A stretch of DNA of 64,000 nt from Toxotes chatareus. Taxonomy: Eukaryota > Chordata > Actinopteri > Toxotidae. Shown here piece by piece: positions 23,468-64,000 of the stretch. Where the stretch lies: assembly GCA_016801885.1 (NCBI GenBank), contig CM028887.1, forward strand, positions 27,174,511 through 27,238,510, given 5' to 3'. Each line of letters begins with the position of its first letter. The first letter of the stretch is position 1. The translations under genes and the position numbers were made by a program. The notes beneath the pieces are model-generated. The model was not told the DNA's origin. It made no database searches and was given only the letters and a program-made list of their open reading frames with translations.

Positions 23468-25558
23468 TGTGTTTTTGAGGTCTTTTCGTATGGCGTGACA
23501 CTTGCAAATGTATCTGTGATTGTACGTTATGGTTCTCTCAGGTGGTTTTCAGTTTTATCTTTCACGTTACTTGGTTGGGCTTTTATTTGCATGCACTCAG
23601 TTTGGTTGTATTACCTCGGGATGTAGCGACTTTAGCTCTGCAGGTTCTACAAAGCACATCTTGCTGTTCAGGGTCATCATATCTGAATCCAAAGTATCGC
23701 CATACAACAGAAGTTGCATTTTTTTTTCGCCACCAACTCTGGTTGACCCTTCCTCCTCAGCGTCCATGTCGGTCACCACTGTTTGCTGAAAGCCGGGTAG
23801 TCACGTGACCATACCTGCGGCTGCCCACCGCGTGTGGATGTGGCGTCAATTACTCCACATTGGTTTACATTAAACATGATATTAAATCGCAAATCGCAGT
23901 CTTTTATACGGTTACGTAATCGCACAGCGTGACATCGCGATTGCTATTGCGATTAGATTAATCGTGCAGCACTATAGGCAAGACTCGTGGAAACACTGAG
24001 AGTGGATGAAGCAGAAGCTTGATCGAAGGAAGAGTTGACAGGAAATTACAGGCTTCACTGTGCTGCACTGTAGTACTCAGTACCTAATGTCTAATTCATA
24101 TCCTGCACTTTCATGAGGGGAGGATGAGGGATGGAGGCATAAATGACAACGGTGCAAAACACAGGCATCTCTAATGTTCCTGTTGGCCCTGAATATGTTG
24201 AAATGTCATGCCCTGTCTAACACCCTCACACTCCTCTCCCACTTCACTCTGTGGGGCTCTGGTTTATGTTCCAGGCCCTCTATTGTTGCATCTACCCAAA
24301 TCATTGGTACATTTTGTGCTTCATCACCTAACATTTTGGCTGTATGGTACAAATGAAAGAGACTATTCCTCAGACTGATCCTGTTCTGGGTTAGTGTCCC
24401 AGCCATTCCCCAGGACTAAAGTCTTTTTAGTGCCTGTGTTTAGCTCCTTACAGAATTCCCAAAATGCACTGTAAGAAGTGTAAGAAGTTCATTGTGTTTA
24501 ATGTCTACACTTCAACAGATAACATTTATGATGTCAGTGCTTGCTCACTGGCTTATCTGAACAAACCACAACAGAAGTGAGTTCATCAGCTGCAGCTGTG
24601 TTTTCTATGCTGTGACACCACTGCAAGTATTGCTACAGTAACACACATGAAACAGCTCTATACATTGTGTAGATCAGGGGTCACCAACACGGTGCCCGCA
24701 GAGCACCAGATCGCCCATGAGGACCACATGAGTAGCACATGAGTGGCCTGTTCTAAACATAGCACTAGCCAGCAATGAGTTCAGTCTAAAATTTTAATAT
24801 AAATATAAGTATCTATAAAAATAAATATTTTAATTCACCAGGATACTTCCAAAAAATTTTTTAAAGATAAAAATGTTCAATTTACATGAGCTCTGATCTC
24901 GTCTGGTTCAAAGGTCAGTACTGTGCACATGACAAACCTCCGCGTTTGTTGAGATAAGCTAGCGGGTGCTGCAAAGACTAGGAGCTGAATGCGGTTTCCA
25001 GTCCCAAAAACATGGCCCCTGCTGGAGGACACTGAGTGGATACTTGACCTTGCATTTCTAATGGACCTCACTGGGAAACTAAACCATTTGAACTGATAGA
25101 TGAATATCATTAATGATCAATATTAATCTGTAATTAAAGATAAATCGTACAGCTTTGTTATTTGTATTAAACTGGTAGCCCTTCGTGTTACTCAGTACCC
25201 TTGAAGTAGTTCTCAGTTTGAAAAAGGTTGGTGACCCCTGGTGTAAATTGTCTCAGCAGCTACACACCTGAATCTGTAGTGTTGTTCAGCTAATCTCTGA
25301 GTGTTTGCATCCCAGTTAAATAAACAATCCTCAAAATGTCTGTGATATGTGCACAGTCTGGAATCACAACATATGTGTCATTCTTATGATGTAAGAGAGA
25401 GCTAAAAAATGGTTATTGAAATACAGAGAGAACAGTCTGCAGTATAAAGGGCTGAAGTTGTATCAAGTGTAGATCATCTTTGTGTGTGGAAGAAACAAGA
25501 AATGTTATTAATAACCTTCATGATCTCTGTAGGTCATTTTTGTCAGTTCATCAGAAAC
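23468..25558. repeat. Tandem segmental duplication, copy 2 (2,091 bp)
   Basis: Second copy of 21377-23466, at an offset of 2,091 rising to 2,092 after the single indel. A single G (23467) separates the copies. It contains the right half of the hAT element (23468-23974) with its TAGGCAAG flank, and a second copy of the small hAT-type element. It ends about 570 bases before the TATA-like motif of the receptor gene. Confidence 0.95.
24675..25240. mobile_element. Small hAT-type element, copied in duplication copy 2
   Basis: Passive copy of the element at 22584-23148 with the same termini and the same imperfect 8-bp flanks. It carries the extra base and clustered substitutions (CGCAGAGCACC and CCCATGAGGACC) that distinguish the two duplication units. 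It moved by duplication, not transposition. Confidence 0.85.
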
Positions 25559-26128
25559 ACTTTAACACTGGAAAGCAACAAAGCCAAAAAGAAATATATA
25601 AACAAATTTACCAAAACAAATCCTGGTACGTGATCATGCTCAGTTCAGCACTGAACTGGATTTCAGATGATGCCTATGAGCTTAGGAGCTGCCTCTCAGC
25701 TTGAACATTCACATCTGATAACGCCTGTAGAAATTTCAGCTTGTTTTCTACATCTGCCTAAAGGGTAAAACGCACAATGACACTCACACTGTTCATCCAT
25801 TACTGCTTCACTACTTCACCCTAAGAGTTCAATCCAGTAATTCCAGCCTTCCATTTAGAATCCAGACAGACACACTGGACAGCACAGAACTCTGGACAGA
25901 CTGGACTGTGTGTGCATCCTTGTCTCAGGTCTTGTCTTCTCTCTGCTCCCGTCTGTCTTGGTCACATATGGTGAACTGTCATCAACACAGGCTACTTTAC
26001 AGCCAGGAATCCCAACCACATGCGACTTTGAGATCCTGCCAAACAGAGCAGAAGGACAAAGAGCGAAAGAGACAGATGGAGAAAGACCAGGCGAAGAAGA
26101 TGAAGCTGAGGATGGCAGGATACGGGGC

Positions 26129-26613
26129 TATATAGGGACATATAGACACGCGGAGAGGAGGGGGCGTGCTGATGCAGCTGATGCATAGGTTAGAGTCAGA
26201 TTTGACCCAGCTCGCTGAGCTTTTATTTCAAACGCGATTCAGCTGGAAAAATGAACAACACTGTAGATGACAGGGTGAGCTGGCTGCCAGTCATACCAAT
26301 CCGGACCGGGGGCGGGTCTGTCTGCCCCTGTGCTTCATGAGGGCGCAGAGTGAGCCCTGAGCAGAGTGTGAACAGCTGCCGTGTTCTCCGCTCGCTTTCC
26401 CGGTGTTTCCAACGTTCTCCAGTGAACCGGTTTGTCTGTGAGATGCCTCGCTTCCCTGCTGTTTTTGATCCCAGAAACTGGAATTAACAGGACAGCCTGA
26501 GTGTTTGGAGTCTCTCTGTTGCTACAGTATGTTTGTGAGTTGCCCCCCGCGTGCTGTTTGACCACAGCTGGAGCACAAAAGCTGTTTCGCGTCAAGAGCC
26601 GCGAGGAGAACGG
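26129..26613 (+). promoter_or_regulatory. CpG-rich promoter and 5' UTR of the glycine receptor alpha gene
   Basis: A TATA-like CTATATAG motif (about 26128-26135) is followed by a CG-rich stretch to about 26710 (GGACCGGGGGCGGGTCTG, CCCCCCGCGTGCTG, GTTTCCGAGCGCGTG), unlike the AT-rich surroundings. It ends at the first coding exon. The transcription start is not known; several short upstream ATGs (e.g. about 26251) would give upstream reading frames if included in the mRNA. Confidence 0.55.
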
Positions 26614-58790
<32,177 letters not shown>

Positions 58791-59639
58791 TAGAATGACA
58801 TTGCATCAGCCAAAAAGTTTATCCATAAGTTTTATTTAAACCTTGTTTCATTAAAAAGCATTTGTAAGTTCAAACCACCAGGACTCTTCTAGAGTTGGCT
58901 GCCCAGTCAAACTAAATAACTGGACAAGAAGAGCCCTTGTCATGATAGTGCCCAGATGTTGCAAACTTGAATCAACTGACAGATGAACTCTGCTATGGGC
59001 TATACATGTTTATTTGTGCTCTCAGGATCACATGTTCAGTGAAATCCCAAGGCCAAAGGGAGGATTCAGGGCCCTCCTGGGACTCCACATATGAATTAGT
59101 CCATTGTTTAAACTGAACTCAACTTTCCAGAATTCCTTTAATTGTCACACCTGTACCTGAACTCCACCCATGGACCCAACAACAAGCTACTACTGGTCAC
59201 TGTGTGGTCTGTGATCCATGAAGTCACCAGGTCAGGAACACCCCAGCCCTCCTCTTCTGTTCCACCTCTCACACTCTGCTCTCCACAGCAGCTGTGGGTG
59301 CAGCAGGCTTTCCCTCTCTTCTCTGCAATAGGAGCTGATGCTCACTGGCTTGAGTGTAGCCTGCCTGTAGCAGACAGCTGCACTGAACCCATTCCTCAAC
59401 GGCAGCGCTGAGAAAGTCTGCCTCAGATTAACCCATAGTAAACAAGTTTAATTTAGTGCCAGCAGCTATTACACAAAGTCTGCCAGCTGCTTTTACTAGC
59501 AACAGGAGCCATGAAGCAGAGTTAGGAGAACAAAGAACCAACCAGTGCCCTCCTCAGTGACACAGAGGCCAGCAGCAAGACTGGCCAGGAAGACATGCAA
59601 GCCTTCAGCTTGCAGTAGCATGCCAAATGGCACCTCCCT

Positions 59640-59930
59640 CCCTCCATGGGCTTGGTTTGTCCATGGTCAGTCTTCATCTGTCCAGTTTTGGTGAGTCTGT
59701 GTCCATTGCAGCCTTAGATCTCTGTTCTTGGCTGACAGGACTGGAACCTGATGTGGTCTCTGCTGTTGTAGAGCTAGCATAGCCTTTCTGTTGGCTCTGG
59801 TCTGTCCATTCTCCTCTGACCTCTCTCATCAACATGGTGTTTCCGTCCTCAGAGCTGCTGCTTCACTGGATGGTTCCAGTTTCTGGCTCCATTCAGAGTT
59901 AAACTCTAGAGACTATGACTGAGACATTGT
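59640..59930 (+). repeat. Dispersed fish repeat in glra intron 3
   Basis: TCCATTGCAGCCTTAGATCT, TCTTGGCTGACAGGACTGGA ACCTGATGTGG and CTGGTCTGTCCATTCTCCTC TGACCTCTCTCATCAACA match a widespread teleost repeat from memory. Its downstream half is seen at about 7.0 kb. Non-coding. Confidence 0.5.
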
Positions 59931-60311
59931 GATCACATTTTATTCACTCTGATGTGCTCCTGACCTGTATCTGCAGGATTTTATACATTTCACTGCTGCC
60001 TCATCATGAATGAATGATTAGTATTAGTAATGGCCAATTAACAGAGGTCTCTTTATTTAGAGGTAGTCAGAAACGCTTCATCATTAGCACCTACCAGAGG
60101 GCTCAGTCATTTGCAAGAGGAAGAAAGAAAAGCTTAAAATGGTGACACACTGACAAGTAGAGATAATGACAGTGCAGACAGAGACAGAAACCAGAAGAGA
60201 CAGACAAGCAGACAGGAATAGCAGATATGCAGTGAAGACATTTAGTGACTTTGACAGCAAATACTTTAAAGTGGCATGAAGTCAGTCCAGGCTGTGATAT
60301 TATGCACGCAC

Positions 60312-60334
60312 GCACACACACACACACACACACA
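60312..60334. repeat. (CA)n microsatellite
   Basis: About 11 CA units preceded by a CACG variant. Confidence 0.92.
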
Positions 60335-61168
60335 TAGACTCCAGGCTCTAAGGTTTTATGGGTTTTGTGGCATGTTACACTGATATTTAAAAACTATCCA
60401 ATATTCGTAAAAATGTTGTAAAAATGTGAAAATTGAGTGACGTAGACAAATGCTCTGCAGAGCTGTGTAATCACAGCTTCATGACTCTGCAGCAGGCTGC
60501 TGCTGCAAAATGTGCATCATAGAAACACTTTTATATTTCATTCATCAACTGCTCAAGACGTCAGATGAACAGTGCAGCCTTAAAGGGCCACTGGCTGGTC
60601 TTAACAGGTTTAGTCTTGTTGGCTCCAAGTAACAAATAGCTGTTATTGGCAGCTGTGAGTAGCCATCACAAACCTAGACTGACACTGATTGATTGATAGA
60701 TCCTCAGATAGAAAGAACTAGTTCTGTTGTAAGTCAGTAATGATTGAACACGCTGATAATGCTTCACTGCACTGTGACACACTCTGTCGCTCTCTGTCTC
60801 TTGTGTAATTAGCAGAGCAGAAGTGGTTGTGATCAGTCATGCCTTTTCTAAAGTTAGATGGATGGACATGGTCTTAGTGCTTTCTGCACCACTGGGACTT
60901 GTTCTGACAGATACACCATTTATGTGTGTGTGTGTTTGTGTTTGTGTTTGCCTGCCAAGCAGTCATGAAAAATTTCAGAACGTTCAATATTGCTTTCCTT
61001 TGACTTTCATTTTTTACAGACCCATATGAATTTTTCATTCCTGTGTGTGTGTTTACACATCACTGAGCAGGCTTTGTGCATATGTCAGCCTGTCCTTCAT
61101 GTGTGATTTCATTTTGGGGTCTGTCCGAAGTGTATAACTGCAGGGGCAAATATTATGACTGTCAGAGG

Positions 61169-61371
61169 CGGGGTCCACCCTGGACAGGTCGCCAGTCAAT
61201 CGCAGGGCTGACACACAAAGACAGACAACCAACCACACACTCACACCTACGGGCAAACTTCCGGCCAGAGTACCCAGAGAGAACCCACGCAGGCACAGGG
61301 AGAACATGCAAACTCCACACAGAAGGGCCCAGACCGGGGTACGAACCTGGAACCGTCTTGCTGTGAGGCGA
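61169..61371 (-). mobile_element. tRNA-derived SINE, minus orientation
   Basis: GGGTCCACCCTGGACAGGTC ... AACATGCAAACTCCACACAG ... GGGGTACGAACCTGGAACCG ... TGCTGTGAGGCGAA is the reverse complement of a very common vertebrate/fish SINE whose head carries a pol III box B (here GGTTCGTACCCC at 61336-61347, minus). Box A at the far 5' end is missing, so it is 5'-truncated. Confidence 0.75.
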
Positions 61372-63060
61372 ATTTAGGTTTCATTTTCACTTCAGTTTAA
61401 TTAGATGTCATTCACATCAGTTTAATTGTTCTGGACCCAAAGGTTGAACTGAAACTCGAGACGAGATCAAAGTTCAAGGAAAGACAGTTTATTGTGAGGT
61501 TGGCTATGGAAAAGATCTCCTTTGAGGTAGCTGGACTGGCAGGACTGCAGGTATAGGAACCAGAGTTGGAGCAGAGCAGGCAGAGGCACATTTCCTTCTG
61601 AACCAGGACTGACTATAGAATGGAGTGGGCAGAGAAGGAATATCAACAATATCAGCAACAATCTTGGTTTCTGTACAGTGGTCATCAGGTGGAGTTGAAA
61701 AGGGGATTGGCTACAGGTGCACAGGAGATCTGGCGGGATCCTGCGGGCACACACACACACAGGAAACACAAGGGAGGGGGAAAATGACAGAAATTACATT
61801 TTCAGTTTCTGGTTTCAGTTTTTCTTTTGTGGATGTCTGTAATCACTTTTGTGATCACAGGAACCATAAACAAGCCAATAAGTTAAAAGAAGTTTGTTTT
61901 GGCCTCATCACTGAATTGATTTTTGTTTCACAGCATGAGAGTGAGTATTATGAACTAAAACAGATAGTAAGCTCTCTGACCTGAATAACCACATATGTTG
62001 TTTGTCCACTCCCTCTGATATGACCCAGAGGAGCATTTCCTTGATTTGTGCCCCAACTGGCAGCCGGAGAAATGCCACAGCTACTGTTCCAAACCACTGC
62101 TGAAAAAAATAATAATAATAACCTTTTATAATGTGACGGTGCTAATGCTAAAGGTTTGGTTCGATTCTGGCAAAAAAAACAGCTTGGTTAGTTTGAGAGA
62201 AAGATCCTTGTTTGGATAAAATAAACCAGTGAAATAAGTAGTTTGTTCAGGTTAGATGACCTTTGTTGTCATGGTTACAACAAGAAACATGGTTGAGGCC
62301 ATAGACGAATTGTTGTTATGGTTAAAAGAAACACTGACCTTCTCCCTGTGCAGACTTTGTTGATATATAACAACGTCACCTGACCTTCTCCCGTTTACAG
62401 ACAGTGGTAGTAAACTCTCTTGTGACAGGCTATTCTACATGTGAATGCCACAAACATTCAAAGCTGACTGTGCACAGTTCTTATTCCTGGCCCAGAAAAC
62501 AGCTAACAGACTGGAGTCTGGAGGAAGCGGCGGATGGTGCCTTACACTAGACGTGTGCTAAAGGTCCTAATCCTTTGAGTGATGTGAAAGCAGCAACAAC
62601 TGACAGCAACATCTAAAAGTCAGATAGCCAGTAAAGGGACTTTAAAATCAGGAATAAACAGTGAGCATGCAGAGTGAGGGTCAGTGCGAATGCAGAGGTG
62701 ATATACAGTTTGTACTGAAAGCTGAAGTGAGAGTGAAGCACATAGAGATACGTATATACAGAGGCCATATGTCACACTGGGATTAAAACCTTTCTCTCTT
62801 CTCACCATCTGTCTTTTCATCTACCCACTCCTCTTCTCCTCTAACAAACAAGAGAGCCCAGTGACATAACTTCAACACATCAACGACACATTCAAGGATG
62901 GTTTACTGCCATATAGTATAAATGTCACTGTATATGATATCAGATATCAGAGTTTATTCTACTTTTCTACTTTTATATTTTATTTCATTTACATTCTATT
63001 TTTATACCAGCACCTTAGTTAGTTACTTTAGTAACTAACTTAACTTAGTTAGTTACTTTT
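61372..63060 (+). other. glra intron 3; nothing further recognised
   Basis: No exon matching the next expected receptor exon, and no clear element. A short (AC)n run is at about 61747-61761. Confidence 0.45.
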
Positions 63061-63084
63061 TACTCTTTTACTTTGTAACGCTGC

Positions 63085-63192
63085 TTACTGTGTTTTTCTG
63101 GTGTTGTACTGCTGCTGGTACCCAAATTTCCCCAAGGGACCTCCCAAAGGGATCAATAAAGTATATTCTATTCTATTCTATTCTATTCTATC
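63085..63192 (+). mobile_element. LINE 3' end with (ATTCT)n tail
   Basis: GTGTTGTACTGCTGCTGGTA, CCCAAATTTCCCCAAGGGA, GGGATCAATAAAGTATATTC, then ATTCT repeats (63165-63192). It is the typical 3' terminus of fish L2/Rex-like LINEs; the coding part is absent. Confidence 0.75.
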
Positions 63193-63394
63193 AGCTGACA
63201 CACACATTATGAACACCTAATTTGATTCATAGCTGCCAGTGTGGACACCACTCCTACAGCTACTATTAATCCCACTAATGCTAATAATAATGATAACTTT
63301 AGCAGCTGTATTCTTGGTTTCTGTGACAAGGCTGCAAAGGATTTAGCTGCTACACAGGTAGATGATACCTGTTTGACTTCTATTCCACTGCCTG

Positions 63395-63960
63395 GAACTT
63401 AAAAACATCCTCATGGACTCAAGGTTGAACTGATTTTTTAATTTGGTGGTCAGACGTCAAAGGTCAAGGCAACTGTAACTCAAGAATTCATATGCTAACT
63501 ATGACAATAATTCACATAAATGTCTAGCAGGATAAAATGATGAAGTGATGTGACATCATAATGTTTTGTAAAAATGCTTTTCTGACCATTATTCAATTCA
63601 TCATAACTCAGGAACAGGAGGACAGATTGTAACAATAGCTCACATTTGGTCAGCCACTAAATCTGTGGTCACTGTGTAGATCAACACAGTAATACATTTG
63701 ACGTACAGCAGAACAAGAACAATGAAGCTTAAAGTCAAGTCAAATCAGCTGTGTTTATATGTCACTGGGCAGCATGTTTCTCACTGGAAATGACTGACTA
63801 GATTCAAACATGTTATTTTAATGATAACTGCTATTTTGACAAAAAATACACTTGATAATGTCCATTACACATATCATATGTGTCTGGACAGATAAGGATG
63901 TTAACTTCAGCTGTTTGGCGGAGGCGTACAACTGGGAGGCAGTAATTGCATTTCTAATGC
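63395..63960 (+). repeat. Dispersed repeat remnant at the right edge
   Basis: TGGACTCAAGGTTGAACTGA, GGTCAGACGTCAAAGGTCAA, ACTCAAGAATTCATATGCTA and GGACAGATAAGGATGTTAAC resemble a common fish repeat. 63890-63940 is similar to about 33460-33530 in this window. No coding content. Confidence 0.4.
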
Positions 63961-64000
63961 ACAGTCTAACTGTTGTTTTACACAGTGATAAGTGCAACTT

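Overview
The window is vertebrate nuclear DNA, almost certainly from a ray-finned (teleost) fish. It has short coding exons with GT/AG introns, long introns, a CpG-rich first exon, and a dense mix of fish-type transposable elements (Tc1, hAT, L1/Tx1-like and L2/Rex-like LINEs, tRNA-derived SINEs, SAMD3-like multicopy genes). I see no bacterial genes, CRISPR array, rRNA or functional tRNA.

Three genes can be supported. (1) Positions 309-461 (+) are the last coding exon (50 residues plus stop) of a gene that starts left of the window; I could not identify it. It is followed by a long 3' UTR with polyadenylation signals near 5082 and 6307. (2) Positions 8608-14467 (-) hold a complete seven-exon gene for a Dok-family adaptor (PH + IRS-type PTB + tyrosine-rich tail, 508 residues), best matched to Dok3. 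It lies tail-to-tail with gene 1. (3) Positions 26614-58769 (+) hold the first three coding exons of a glycine receptor alpha subunit (glra1, or possibly the glra3 paralogue). They are split by a 30.7 kb first intron, and the rest of the gene continues to the right of the window.

Between dok3 and the receptor gene lie a decayed Tc1 transposon (about 16.5-17.8 kb), an 8-bp-TSD hAT element (20958-21883), and a striking 2.09 kb near-identical tandem duplication (21377-23466 and 23468-25558). The left breakpoint of the duplication is inside that hAT element, and its right end is about 0.6 kb upstream of the receptor's CpG-rich promoter/exon 1.

The first receptor intron is a transposon graveyard: Tc1 relics, an L2-like LINE (36.0-37.7 kb, -), a tandemly duplicated ATT-microsatellite repeat (38.6-39.2 kb), the 5' half of an L1-like element (40.4-42.1 kb, +), a tRNA-like SINE, a Rex/CR1-like LINE 3' end (43.8-44.6 kb, -), a 0.95 kb element with 28-bp inverted ends and three internal copies of one 13-mer, small inverted-repeat elements at 48.5-49.2 kb, a broken SAMD3-like gene (51.0-52.1 kb, -), and an internally deleted L1-like element (53.5-56.5 kb, -) whose deletion joint is filled with palindromic CTAGAC/GTCTAG sequence. 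Intron 3 holds a SINE, a LINE tail and simple repeats.

The two recognised host genes act independently: a cytoplasmic immune-signalling adaptor and a synaptic chloride channel subunit. I see no operon-like cooperation. The unusual signals are structural: recent duplication next to a neuronal promoter, nested transposons, and repair-scar palindromes.
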